A stretch of DNA of 64,000 bases from JAHEAO01 sp942492375 (GTDB taxonomy: Bacteria; Pseudomonadota; Alphaproteobacteria; Rhodobacterales; Rhodobacteraceae): the NCBI GenBank assembly GCA_942492375.1, contig CALOEL010000007.1, positions 186,001 to 250,000 of the forward strand, in the 5' to 3' direction. Numbering within the stretch: the first letter of the stretch is position 1; each line of letters begins with the position of its first letter. This document shows, piece after piece, positions 18,316 through 26,253 of this stretch. The position numbers were made by a program, and so were the translations under genes. The notes beneath the pieces are model-generated. The model was given only the letters and a program-made list of their open reading frames with translations, was not told the DNA's origin and made no database searches.

Positions 18316-18345
18316 AACCCCGCGCCAGTCTCCCGGCGCGGGGTT
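18316..18345 (-). terminator. Terminator-like hairpin between soxA and soxB
   Basis: A perfect 11-bp stem (AACCCCGCGCC/GGCGCGGGGTT) with an 8-nt loop is followed on the minus strand by the pyrimidine-rich tail TCTCTTTCTG. It starts 5 nt after the soxA stop. It would give partial termination or stabilise the soxXYZA message relative to soxB. Confidence 0.7.
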
Positions 18346-18350
18346 CGGAT

Positions 18351-19202
18351 TCAGTTACGGACCGAGGGGCCTTCGACCGAAAGACCATTGCCGCGCGACG
18401 CTACGTAAAGGTCCAGTGCGATGAATTCCGGCGAGCCTTCGGCGAAGGTCTCGGCGCGGGTATCGCGGATACAGCCCCGGAACCGGTTGTGGGTGGAGTT
18501 GAGCGAGGCGTTCTTCAGCCTGTAGACAGGAAAACCGTTGGTCTGCCCCTGGCTCAGGTGATCGGCACGGATCATGTTGCCGTAATTGTCCTCGTGGCAG
18601 TTGGAACAGGCGAGCTCCAGCTGTCCGTAGCGGGTGTAATAGATCTCCTTGCCCTTTTCCCAGGTCTCCGCCGCCGGGCCGTCGATGGCGACATTCATCG
18701 GCAAACCGCGAGAGACGTAGGAAAGCAGCGCGGTCATGTTGACCATGTCGTCGCCCGACCATTTCCACTCTTCCGCGCCCATCCGGGCGGTGCGGCAGTC
18801 ATTGATCTGCATTTCGAGCGTGCGGACTTCCCCGGCTTCCTCGTTCCACTTCGGATAAACCGCGCGGACGCCTTCCATGCTTTCGGGATCGTCATGGCAA
18901 GAGGCACAGCTCTTGCCCTCGGACCCGTCGGCACTGGCCCAGACATCGCGGGCCGCCTCGACCCCCAGAACGCCGGGATTGTCGAAGTCATCCATCTGCA
19001 TGGCCTGGGTCTCGTCAGACCGGAACACCCAGCCGGAATAGATCGTGTCCAGCGCCTCAAGATGCTCCGGCGCGGGCGCGCGCACGGTGATCTCGATCTC
19101 TTCGTTGACGACCAGATCCGCCTCTTCGTCGGCAATTGCCGGAACGACCGCGAAACCCAGCGTCAGCATGGTCGCCGTTGCGCGCAACAGTCTTCTTTTC
19201 AT
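18351..19202 (-). CDS. soxA: SoxA, dihaem cytochrome of the SoxAX thiosulfate-binding complex
   Basis: A 283-residue periplasmic cytochrome with a signal peptide, two haem motifs (CASCHDD and CSNCHEDNYG) and the persulfide-ligand cysteine in RFRGCIRDTRAE. SoxAX conjugates thiosulfate to the C-terminal cysteine of SoxY. The start at 19202 (MKRRLLRATATM) gives a proper signal peptide. It follows soxZ by 28 nt. Confidence 0.96.
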   Translation of the reverse strand: MKRRLLRATATMLTLGFAVVPAIADEEADLVVNEEIEITVRAPAPEHLEALDTIYSGWVFRSDETQAMQMDDFDNPGVLGVEAARDVWASADGSEGKSCASCHDDPESMEGVRAVYPKWNEEAGEVRTLEMQINDCRTARMGAEEWKWSGDDMVNMTALLSYVSRGLPMNVAIDGPAAETWEKGKEIYYTRYGQLELACSNCHEDNYGNMIRADHLSQGQTNGFPVYRLKNASLNSTHNRFRGCIRDTRAETFAEGSPEFIALDLYVASRGNGLSVEGPSVRN

Positions 19203-19230
19203 TCTTGTTCCCTCCCTTGGTTTCGCGCGA

Positions 19231-19560
19231 TCAGGCGATCTCGATCGACTTGGAATCCTCGTAGACCGAGCCGTCATCGTCGTACCACGTGAACTTGAAT
19301 TCGCCAGCCTCCGGGACGGTGGCGTCGAACTCGAAATACGGGTTCGTGGAAATCGCCGGTTCCAGCGTCACGTCGACCACGTTCTGGCCGTTGAAGTCGC
19401 AGGTGAACCGATTGATGATCGAACGCGGGATCGGATTGCCGTCGCTGTCCTTGCGCTGGCCCGATTCCATCTGGTGGCTGATCAGCGTCTTGATCGTGAT
19501 CACCTCACCGGCCGAGGCCGTTTTCGGGACTTTCACGCGGGGTTTTGCATCTGCTGCCAT
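19231..19560 (-). CDS. soxZ: SoxZ, sulfur-carrier complex subunit
   Basis: A 109-residue cytoplasmic-type sequence without its own signal peptide, as usual for SoxZ, which is exported bound to SoxY. The immunoglobulin-like fold motifs RFTCDFNGQNV and FKFTWYDDDGSVYE are present. The start at 19560 (MAADAKPRVKV) matches family length. It follows soxY by 16 nt. Confidence 0.96.
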   Translation of the reverse strand: MAADAKPRVKVPKTASAGEVITIKTLISHQMESGQRKDSDGNPIPRSIINRFTCDFNGQNVVDVTLEPAISTNPYFEFDATVPEAGEFKFTWYDDDGSVYEDSKSIEIA

Positions 19561-19576
19561 TTTGTCTCTCCTGAAC

Positions 19577-19993
19577 TCAGCCGCCGCAGCCGCCGATGGT
19601 GACCTTGACCAGCGCCGAGGTCTGAACGAACGAACCGTCCGCCATCCGCGCGACGGCAATCACATCCTGGGTGCCGGCCAGCCGGATCCGAGTCGTCGCG
19701 GATTGCGACCCGGCGAGCGGACCGAAGTTGAACGTCGCGACCTTCGGCGTCGGGTTGTCCGTCGCGTAGATCGCTATCGCTTCGGCGCCAGGCGCGTCCA
19801 CGCTGATCGGAACGGTGTTGCCGTTCTCCGCGATTTCCGGCGCGGTCAGGGTCAGCCCTTCGCTGCCCGGCTCGGCGCCGCCGGTGAATTCGGCAATCGC
19901 CTCGTCCGCAGCAGCCATGGCACGCATCGGCAGGAAGGACGCCGCGGTCGCGCCAAGCCCGAGCGCCAAGGCATCACGTCTTGTGAGTTTCAT
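19577..19993 (-). CDS. soxY: SoxY, sulfur-carrier protein
   Basis: A 138-residue protein with a Tat signal (TRRDALALG) and the diagnostic C-terminal GGCGG swinging arm, whose cysteine carries the sulfur substrate through the SoxAX, SoxB and SoxCD steps. An AGGAG-type ribosome site precedes the ATG. Confidence 0.97.
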   Translation of the reverse strand: MKLTRRDALALGLGATAASFLPMRAMAAADEAIAEFTGGAEPGSEGLTLTAPEIAENGNTVPISVDAPGAEAIAIYATDNPTPKVATFNFGPLAGSQSATTRIRLAGTQDVIAVARMADGSFVQTSALVKVTIGGCGG

Positions 19994-20021
19994 GTCTCTC
20001 TCCTCAACTTCGCCTGCTGCG

Positions 20022-20492
20022 TCACTCTTTGAGTGTCAGCAGATAGGCCACAACGTCTTCGATCTGCTGCGCGGTCAAGAGCGGCGGCAGGGGTTCCTCG
20101 CCGGCCTTCCCGGTGAACGCGTCACCGGGACGAATATAGCCGGTCGTCTTGTAGAACGAGGGCATCATCGAACCCTCGAACATCATCTTCGCGTTGCTCA
20201 CGATACCGCGCAACTCGGCCTCGGACCAGCGGTCACCCGCCCCGTCCAGCATCGGACCGACCTCGCCATGGAATGGCACGTCGGACATTTCCGAAATTGA
20301 ATGGCACGAGACGCAGTTGCCGACGCTCTTGTCGCCCACGACCTTGCGGCCCTCAACCGGATCGCCGGCGCCGCCGGTCAGCGACGTCGCCACCGCGCCA
20401 TCGGTGAATTCCACCTCTGCGGGCATGGTTTCCGCCCAGGCGGTTCCCGCCAGGACAACCGCACAGGCCAATGTCAAACTTGTCCGCTTCAT
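20022..20492 (-). CDS. soxX: SoxX, monohaem cytochrome of SoxAX
   Basis: A 156-residue periplasmic cytochrome with signal peptide and one haem motif (CVSCHSISEM). It ends with the LTAQQIEDVVAYLLTL helix typical of SoxX. The start at 20492 has GGGAGGG just upstream. It begins the soxXYZA group and has an ATTC-N8-GAAT palindrome 63-78 nt upstream of the ATG. Confidence 0.95.
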   Translation of the reverse strand: MKRTSLTLACAVVLAGTAWAETMPAEVEFTDGAVATSLTGGAGDPVEGRKVVGDKSVGNCVSCHSISEMSDVPFHGEVGPMLDGAGDRWSEAELRGIVSNAKMMFEGSMMPSFYKTTGYIRPGDAFTGKAGEEPLPPLLTAQQIEDVVAYLLTLKE

Positions 20493-20554
20493 GTTCCCTC
20501 CCGTGAACTTGTTCATCCAACTTAGACTACGCATATCGTTTCTGGCAACCACGA

Positions 20555-20570
20555 ATTCAAAAACGTGAAT
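20555..20570 (-). promoter_or_regulatory. Putative SoxR operator upstream of soxX
   Basis: ATTCA-AAAACG-TGAAT fits ATTC-N8-GAAT exactly and lies in the 135-nt gap between the nitroreductase stop and the soxX start. It is the same core as the palindrome before soxC, supporting a shared ArsR-type regulator. Confidence 0.65.
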
Positions 20571-20627
20571 ACTGTCGGCAGCATCGCTTCGCCCTGCCCC
20601 GGCCAAGGCCCGTCCGGCGCCCGCCTA

Positions 20628-21320
20628 TCATTCGAGGACCGTCAGGATCTGGTCCAGCGTCTTCTTGATCTTCGCGACTTTCGGCACCGTTGCATCCGCG
20701 GAGGGATGACCGACGGCCAGAATCATCACCGGCTTTTCCGAGGCCGGGCGGTCGAGCAACTCATTGAGAAACTTCATCGGGTTGGGCGTGTGGGTCAGCA
20801 CCGCCAGACCCGCATGATGCAGTGCGGCAATCAGGAACCCGGTGGCGATGCCGACGCTTTCGGGAACATAGTAGTTCTTGAACCGCGTTCCGTCGTCCAG
20901 CTCGCCCCAGCGCTGTGCGAACACGACGATCAGCCACGGCGCGATTACCAGATGCGGCTTGCTGGCATCGGTGCCGATCGGCTCCAGGGCCTTGAGCCAT
21001 TCATCGCCGCCCCCGCCCTGGTAGAATGCCTGTTCCTCCTCTTCCGCGGCCGCCCGGATGCGTGCCTTGAGGTCGTGGCGCGCGATGGCGACGAAATGCC
21101 AGGGCTGATGATTCGCGCCGCTCGGAGCGGTTCCGGCGGTCCGGATGCAGGTCTCGATCACGTGCCGGTCCACGGCGCGGTCGCTGAAATCGCGGATACT
21201 GTGCCGCCGTCGCATGTGCTCGAGATGGGCCTCTGCCGCGGCTAGCCGCTCCTCGTCGCTCATCGAGGAGCGGTCCGGCAGCGGCAAAGCCTCGTAGGCG
21301 ATCTGGTCCTTGGCGAACAT
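20628..21320 (-). CDS. Nitroreductase-family FMN protein in the sox locus
   Basis: A 230-residue nitroreductase-fold flavoprotein. It has the FMN-binding RRRHSIRDFSDRAV and TAPSGANHQPWHFVAI motifs, and a C-terminal AVGHPSADATVPKV segment resembling the iodotyrosine-deiodinase/BluB branch. The ATG at 21320 has GGGAG 6 nt upstream; GTG 21335 is less likely. It lies between soxW and soxX on the same strand. It is not one of the standard Sox proteins and its substrate is unknown. Confidence 0.82.
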   Translation of the reverse strand: MFAKDQIAYEALPLPDRSSMSDEERLAAAEAHLEHMRRRHSIRDFSDRAVDRHVIETCIRTAGTAPSGANHQPWHFVAIARHDLKARIRAAAEEEEQAFYQGGGGDEWLKALEPIGTDASKPHLVIAPWLIVVFAQRWGELDDGTRFKNYYVPESVGIATGFLIAALHHAGLAVLTHTPNPMKFLNELLDRPASEKPVMILAVGHPSADATVPKVAKIKKTLDQILTVLE

Positions 21321-21359
21321 CCGGCGCTCCCTCACTTCGCCGCGCGCCGGCGCCGGAAG

Positions 21360-21923
21360 CTATTCCGCCCCGGTCTCTTCCAGCTTGCGCGCGTGATACT
21401 TCTGGAAACTCTCGCCGCTTTCGTAGCCGTGTTCAACCACCCAGGTCAGCATGTTGAGCGTCGTCCCCTTTCCGAAGGCACCTGGCATCGTGACAACGGC
21501 GGCCTGCGGCGCGGTCGCGTTCTCTGCGACCTCCTCGGGGAAGAACATCATCGTCGGCGTGAACATGATCCCCCATTTCTGCGCCATTTCCTTTTCGCTC
21601 AACGCCTCGCCATCGAAATCGGTAACCTCAACATCGCCGAACAGGTTCATCTGCACCACGAAATAATTTTCCCGGATATAGGCGTCGATCTCGGGCACCG
21701 GAAAAACCTCTTCATGCATCTTTGTGCAGTAGATGCAGCCGCGCTGTTCGAAAATCACCATAAGCCGCTTGCCTTCGGCATTGGCCTCGGCCAGATCGTC
21801 GCGGAGGTCCTTGAAGGTGTCGCGCATCCAGTCGGTCTTGTGCAGACCGTCATCCCCCAACGTCGCCGCCCAAAGCGGTGCCGCGAGCAGCCCCGCCGCG
21901 ATGAGTGCCAGTATCCTACGCAT
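21360..21923 (-). CDS. soxW: SoxW, periplasmic thioredoxin
   Basis: A 187-residue protein with a signal peptide and thioredoxin active site CIYC in FEQRGCIYCTKMH. It follows soxV by 12 nt, the standard soxVW arrangement, in which the membrane protein SoxV passes electrons to SoxW. A paralog with CPYC lies between soxD and soxE. Confidence 0.92.
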   Translation of the reverse strand: MRRILALIAAGLLAAPLWAATLGDDGLHKTDWMRDTFKDLRDDLAEANAEGKRLMVIFEQRGCIYCTKMHEEVFPVPEIDAYIRENYFVVQMNLFGDVEVTDFDGEALSEKEMAQKWGIMFTPTMMFFPEEVAENATAPQAAVVTMPGAFGKGTTLNMLTWVVEHGYESGESFQKYHARKLEETGAE

Positions 21924-21935
21924 GCGTTCTCCTTT

Positions 21936-22673
21936 CTATCCGATACGGCCGAAGGCCGGGAATACGTCCAGCATCCACTGTCCGATATAGTTCATCGAGT
22001 TGGTGGCGATCAGTATCGCGAAGACGATCAGCATCACGCCCATGGCCTTCTCGACATAGGCCATCTTCCTGCGATGGCGTTGCATGAAGGCGAGGAACGG
22101 CTTGGCAAAGAAGGCAGCCAGCACGAAGGGCGCGGTCATCCCAAGGCCGAAAACCGCCAGCAGCAGCGCCCCTTGCGTCAGATCGCCCATGCCGCTGGCG
22201 ATCATCAGGATCGAGGCCAGCACCGGGCCGACGCAGGCCGTCCAGCCGAAACCGAAAGCCAATCCCATCAGATAGGCGCCCAGCACCGTGGAAGGATCGC
22301 TTTTGCTCTCCACCCGGGCCTCGCGCATCAGGAAACCGATCCGGAAGACGCCCAGGAAATGCAGCCCGAAGACGAAGATGACGGCGGCCGCGACGTAGGA
22401 AAGCGGCTGCTTCCACTGCGCGAAGGCCTGCCCGAGCGCGGTCGCACCCAGCCCCATCAGCGTAAAGATCGTCGTGACACCCAGCGCGAAGAACAACGCC
22501 GAGATCACCAGCCGCCGCTGCGCACCGCGCGCAATGCCGCCATCGGCGCGCAGTTCGGTCATCGATATACCGGCCATGTAGCTGAAATAGAAAGGCACCA
22601 TCGGCAGGATGCAGGGCGAGACGAAGGCGATCAGTCCAGCCAGCAAAGCGCCCAGATAGGAGACTTCCAGCAT
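21936..22673 (-). CDS. soxV: SoxV, CcdA/DsbD-type membrane thiol transporter
   Basis: A 245-residue protein with six hydrophobic segments and the paired cysteine motifs FVSPCILPMVPFYFS and WTACVGPVLAS of the CcdA family. It carries reducing equivalents from cytoplasmic thioredoxin to periplasmic SoxW, keeping SoxY reactivatable. It is divergent from soxS. Confidence 0.94.
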   Translation of the reverse strand: MLEVSYLGALLAGLIAFVSPCILPMVPFYFSYMAGISMTELRADGGIARGAQRRLVISALFFALGVTTIFTLMGLGATALGQAFAQWKQPLSYVAAAVIFVFGLHFLGVFRIGFLMREARVESKSDPSTVLGAYLMGLAFGFGWTACVGPVLASILMIASGMGDLTQGALLLAVFGLGMTAPFVLAAFFAKPFLAFMQRHRRKMAYVEKAMGVMLIVFAILIATNSMNYIGQWMLDVFPAFGRIG

Positions 22674-22699
22674 CTCACGCCTTCCTTGATTTATTCACA

Positions 22700-22719
22700 T
22701 ATTCAATTTACGTTGAGTA
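22700..22719. promoter_or_regulatory. Imperfect palindrome in the soxV-soxS divergent promoter
   Basis: TATTCAA-TTTACG-TTGAGTA has one mismatch between its arms and is centred in the 72-nt gap, 27 nt from each start codon. It resembles the soxX and soxC palindromes but its half-site spacing is N10, not N8. A SoxR site is plausible by position. Confidence 0.4.
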
Positions 22720-22745
22720 TCAACGAAACGTCAATCGGTTCCCGG

Positions 22746-23105
22746 ATGATCCGCACTTTCGCCGCTTGCCTGATGGTCTGCGTGACCGCCCTGCCCGCCA
22801 TTGCCGTGGAACTGGTCATGGTCGAACAGCCCGGCTGCGGATGGTGCGAGCGATGGGACAGCGAAATCGCGGCGATCTACCCGCTTACGCCAGAGGGACA
22901 TGCAGCACCCCTGCGCCGGGTCGATCTGCGCGACCCGCCCGATGACGTGACATTCGCACGGAAAGTGCAGTTCACTCCGACCTTCGTGCTGATCGAGGAC
23001 GGCGTCGAACTGGCGCGGATCGAGGGCTATCCCGGCGAGGACTTTTTCTGGGGCCTTCTGGGCGTGATGCTAAAACGGAATACAGACTACAAAGGAACCT
23101 TCTGA
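22746..23105 (+). CDS. soxS: SoxS, periplasmic thioredoxin-like protein
   Basis: A 119-residue protein with a signal peptide and a CGWC redox motif in EQPGCGWCERWD, plus the thioredoxin cis-proline context VQFTPTFVL. SoxS is reported to reactivate SoxYZ by reducing it. The start at 22746 is the first ATG giving a signal peptide; the much longer frame upstream is antisense to soxW/soxV. It overlaps the next gene by 1 nt (TGATG). Confidence 0.9.
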   Translation: MIRTFAACLMVCVTALPAIAVELVMVEQPGCGWCERWDSEIAAIYPLTPEGHAAPLRRVDLRDPPDDVTFARKVQFTPTFVLIEDGVELARIEGYPGEDFFWGLLGVMLKRNTDYKGTF

Positions 23106-23608
23106 TGAGAAACTCGATCCTCGGCGCAATTTCGGCGCTGGCCCTGACCGCACCGGCCATTGCCCAGGATGACGGCGCCTTCGTCACGTTCGAGGTGCTG
23201 AAGCCCGAGCTTGCGCTGCAGATGGCAGAGGCGGCGATGACCGCCTGCCGCGACGCCGGCTACCAGGTCGGGGTGACCGTCGTCGACCGGTTCGGCATCC
23301 CGCAGGTCTTCCTTCGCGACCGCTTCGCCGGGGCGCATGTGGTCGAGACATCGCAACGCAAGGCCTGGACCGCCGTCAGCTTCCGCGCCGACACGACCGA
23401 TCTCGACCTGACCACACGGCCCGATTCCATCTCGGCAGGCATCCGCGCCATTTCCCAGGCCCTGCCGCTTGGCGGCGGCAAGATGGTGATGTCGGGCGAC
23501 GGGTCACTTGTCGCCGGCATCGGCGTGTCCGGCGCGCCCGGCCCCGATCTCGACGACGATTGCGCCGATGCCGGAATTGCGGCTATTGAGGATGAAATCG
23601 CTTTTTAG
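23105..23608 (+). CDS. HbpS/GlcG-family (haem-degrading family) secreted protein
   Basis: A 167-residue protein with a signal peptide and a GlcG/HbpS fold. Motifs are ALQMAEAAMTACRDAGY, VTVVDRFGIPQVFLRD and VAGIGVSGAPGPDLDDDCA. The family includes haem-binding sensors and small-molecule-binding proteins of unknown role. It is translationally coupled to soxS and followed 14 nt later by soxR, so it should be sulfur-induced. What it does for sulfur oxidation is unknown. Confidence 0.85.
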   Translation: MRNSILGAISALALTAPAIAQDDGAFVTFEVLKPELALQMAEAAMTACRDAGYQVGVTVVDRFGIPQVFLRDRFAGAHVVETSQRKAWTAVSFRADTTDLDLTTRPDSISAGIRAISQALPLGGGKMVMSGDGSLVAGIGVSGAPGPDLDDDCADAGIAAIEDEIAF

Positions 23609-23622
23609 CATATGAGGAATTC

Positions 23623-23973
23623 ATGGCCCTGCCGGTACTCTCTGCCGAAATGTCTGAAAAGGACATGGACATGATGATGACCAATGCCTGTGACGCCGCG
23701 AACATGCTCAAGGCACTCAGCCATGAGGGGCGGCTGATGATCCTGTGCCATCTCGTCACGGGCGAGAAATCCGTGACGGAGCTCGAGGAATTGCTTTCCG
23801 CCCGGCAGGCTGCGGTGTCCCAGCAGCTGGCGCGCCTGCGGCTCGAGGGGCTGGTGACGCCACGGCGCGAGGGCAAGACGATCTACTACTCGCTGACCGA
23901 CGATCGACCTAAGCGGATCCTCGAAGTGATCTACGACCTGTTCTGCTCGACCGAGACCAAGCCGGGGACCTGA
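23623..23973 (+). CDS. soxR: SoxR, ArsR-family sulfide/persulfide-responsive repressor
   Basis: A 116-residue ArsR/SmtB winged-helix protein. The recognition helix lies in ARQAAVSQQLARLRLEG, followed by the wing RREGKTIYYSL. Cysteines at residues 42 and 108 fall where BigR and SqrR form the intramolecular disulfide or polysulfide switch; a third cysteine is at 23. Likely operators lie upstream of soxX and soxC. It sits in the soxS transcription unit, so it is probably autoregulated. Confidence 0.92.
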   Translation: MALPVLSAEMSEKDMDMMMTNACDAANMLKALSHEGRLMILCHLVTGEKSVTELEELLSARQAAVSQQLARLRLEGLVTPRREGKTIYYSLTDDRPKRILEVIYDLFCSTETKPGT

Positions 23974-24001
23974 CCGAACCCGCCACAAGGGAGGCACGCC
24001 G

Positions 24002-25057
24002 ATGTTCGACGGCATCGCCGACACCACGCTGGTGGCGCTGATCGGGCTGGCTGGCGGGATGGTGCTTGGCCTTGCCGCGCGACTGGGACGGTTCTGCACC
24101 CTCGGGGCCATCGAGGACCTGCTCTATCAGCGCAGCGCTCTGCGAATGCGGATGTGGGGCCTGGCCATCGGAACAGCGGTTCTCGGCAGTTTCGCCGTGA
24201 TCGGGCTGGGCCTGTTGCAGGCGGAACAGACCATCTACCTCGCCTACGCCTTCAACCCGCTCGCCGCGATCCTCGGCGGCCTGACCTTCGGCTACGGCAT
24301 GGCGCTGGCAGGCAATTGCGGCTTCGGCACCCTGGCGCGGCTGGGCGGTGGCGACTTGCGGTCCTTCGTCATCGTGCTGGTCATGGCCATCTCGGCCCAT
24401 GCGACGCTTTCTGGTCCGCTCGCCCCGCTGCGGGTCCGTATCTTCCCGACACCGCTGGCGGAAAACGGCCCGCCGGGACTGGCGCACCTGGTTTCGGCAT
24501 GGGCCGGCTTGCCCGTCACGGCGACCGGAATGGTCATCGGCGCCGCGATCATCCTCGCCGCGCTCTGGTCCTCCGAGATGCGCGCCCGGCCCGCCGCCGC
24601 GGCCTGGGGCGCGCTGGTCGGGTTCGCGGTCGTATCCGGGTGGGCGGGTACGCAGTGGGTGGCGGCGCATGGCTTCGATCCGGTGCCGGTCGAAAGCCAC
24701 ACCTTCGCGGCCCCGCTCGGCGATACCGTGATCTATCTCATGACCTCGACGGGAAACCAGCTCTCCTTCGGCGTCGGATCGGTCGCCGGCGTGCTGCTCG
24801 GCGCGTTCATCGGCAGCCTGATCAAGGGCCATTTCCGCTGGGAGGCCTGCGAGGACGCGCGCGAATTGCGCCGCCAGATCCTTGGCGGCGCGTTGATGGG
24901 CGTGGGCGCGGTCGTGGCCTTCGGCTGCACCATCGGCCAGGGCATCAGCGCCTTCTCGGTGCTGGCCTTCTCCGCCCCGGTCACGATGCTTTCGATCATC
25001 GCGGGATGCGCCTTCGGCCTGCGGCAACTGATCGAAGGCTTCGCCCCGGCCGAATAG
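24002..25057 (+). CDS. YeeE/YedE-family thiosulfate/sulfur permease (SoxT-like)
   Basis: A 351-residue membrane protein made of paired YeeE/YedE modules. Conserved cysteine motifs are ARLGRFCTLGAI, AGNCGFGTLARLGGGD and VVAFGCTIGQGIS, which line the sulfur path in the thiosulfate transporter TsuA. It follows soxR by 28 nt. Such genes in sox clusters have been called soxT. Import of thiosulfate or sulfane sulfur for sensing or assimilation is inferred. Confidence 0.87.
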   Translation: MFDGIADTTLVALIGLAGGMVLGLAARLGRFCTLGAIEDLLYQRSALRMRMWGLAIGTAVLGSFAVIGLGLLQAEQTIYLAYAFNPLAAILGGLTFGYGMALAGNCGFGTLARLGGGDLRSFVIVLVMAISAHATLSGPLAPLRVRIFPTPLAENGPPGLAHLVSAWAGLPVTATGMVIGAAIILAALWSSEMRARPAAAAWGALVGFAVVSGWAGTQWVAAHGFDPVPVESHTFAAPLGDTVIYLMTSTGNQLSFGVGSVAGVLLGAFIGSLIKGHFRWEACEDARELRRQILGGALMGVGAVVAFGCTIGQGISAFSVLAFSAPVTMLSIIAGCAFGLRQLIEGFAPAE

Positions 25058-26221
25058 CTACTTGATGAACAGCTCGCGCGGCGTGGAGCAAAGGCAGTCC
25101 GCGCCGCTCTCGGTGATCAGGATCGGCTCGGTGATCTCGATCCCGCCATCGTCCAGCCAGAGCGCCGGCATGAAATGGAACGTCATCCCCGGTTCCAGGA
25201 CCGTCGTGTCCCCGCGCCGGAACGAGATCGTCCGCTCGCCCCAGTCGGGCGGATAGCTGAGCCCGATCGAATAGCCGCAGCGGCTGTCCTTGACGAAGCC
25301 CAGCCGGTTCAACGTGGCGTTGAACGCGTTGGCGATGTCCTGCGCCTCGTTGCCCGGTTTCGCCTGTTCCAGCCCGGCCTCCACCGCCTCCAGCACCGCG
25401 GCCTGGGCGTCGAGGTATTTCTGCGGCGGCGTCCCGAAGAACAGCGTCCGCGACTGCGGCGCGTGATAGCGGCGATAGACGCCGGCAATCTCGAAAAACG
25501 TGGCCTCGCCCTTTTGCAGCGGCCTGTCGTCCCAGGTCAGGTGCGGTGCGGTGGCATCCTCGCCCGAGGGCGCCATCGGAACGATCGCGGGATAGTCGCC
25601 CCAATGCCCGTTCGCACCGGTGATCGCGGTATGGTAGATCTCGGCCACCAGCGCGTTCTTCGGCATGCCCGGTTCGGCCTTGTCGATGATCGTCCGGTGC
25701 ATTGCCTCGACGATCCCCGCCGCGCGCCGCATGTAGTCGATCTCGGTTGCGGATTTCACCGCACGGCACCAGTTCACCAGGCCGGTCGCATCCTCGGGTT
25801 CGGCATCCAGGCCTTTCGACAGCGCCCTATGCGCCGCAGCGGAATAATAGTAGTTGTCCAGCTCCACCCCGACCCGGCCCCCGAAACGTTCACCGATCAG
25901 GACGGCCAGCACCTCCATCGGATGCTTCTCGGGGTTCTGCACATAGGTGTCGTCATATCCGACGATATCATCCGCGCCCATGAAGACGGTGCGGCGCGCG
26001 CCATTGGCATCCATCGCCCGCCCCCACCAGACCGGATCGCCCTCCAGCCCCAGCACCACCGCCTGATGCACGTAGAACGACCATCCGTCATAGCCGGTCA
26101 GCCAGGCCATGTTGGAGGGGTCGCTGACCACCAGCACACCGAGGCCGCGCCGTTCCATCGCCGCGCGCACCTTCGCGATCCGCTCGCTGTATTCCCGTCG
26201 TTCGAATGGCAGATCGACCAT
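25058..26221 (-). CDS. M24-family hydrolase, ectoine hydrolase (DoeA/EutD)-like
   Basis: A 387-residue creatinase/prolidase-fold protein. The N-terminal SDPSNMAWLTGYDGWSFY motif and length resemble ectoine hydrolase. The metal-site region reads FFEIAGVYRRYHAP, with creatinase-like replacement of the usual Asp-Asp ligands, so a metal-free mechanism is likely. No ectoine-catabolism partner (deacetylase EutE/DoeB or the eutA-C genes) is in view. Placement beside demethylating flavoproteins may instead suggest a creatine- or betaine-like amidine or amide substrate. Its stop abuts that of the SoxT-like gene. Confidence 0.8.
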   Translation of the reverse strand: MVDLPFERREYSERIAKVRAAMERRGLGVLVVSDPSNMAWLTGYDGWSFYVHQAVVLGLEGDPVWWGRAMDANGARRTVFMGADDIVGYDDTYVQNPEKHPMEVLAVLIGERFGGRVGVELDNYYYSAAAHRALSKGLDAEPEDATGLVNWCRAVKSATEIDYMRRAAGIVEAMHRTIIDKAEPGMPKNALVAEIYHTAITGANGHWGDYPAIVPMAPSGEDATAPHLTWDDRPLQKGEATFFEIAGVYRRYHAPQSRTLFFGTPPQKYLDAQAAVLEAVEAGLEQAKPGNEAQDIANAFNATLNRLGFVKDSRCGYSIGLSYPPDWGERTISFRRGDTTVLEPGMTFHFMPALWLDDGGIEITEPILITESGADCLCSTPRELFIK

Positions 26222-26253
26222 GTCTCACCCCTTTCTGTCGAGGGCCGAAGCCC

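Noticed and set aside
21393..22745. 5' extension of the soxS frame across soxW and soxV
   Set aside because: It is antisense to two well-supported genes; the signal peptide and thioredoxin domain begin at 22746.
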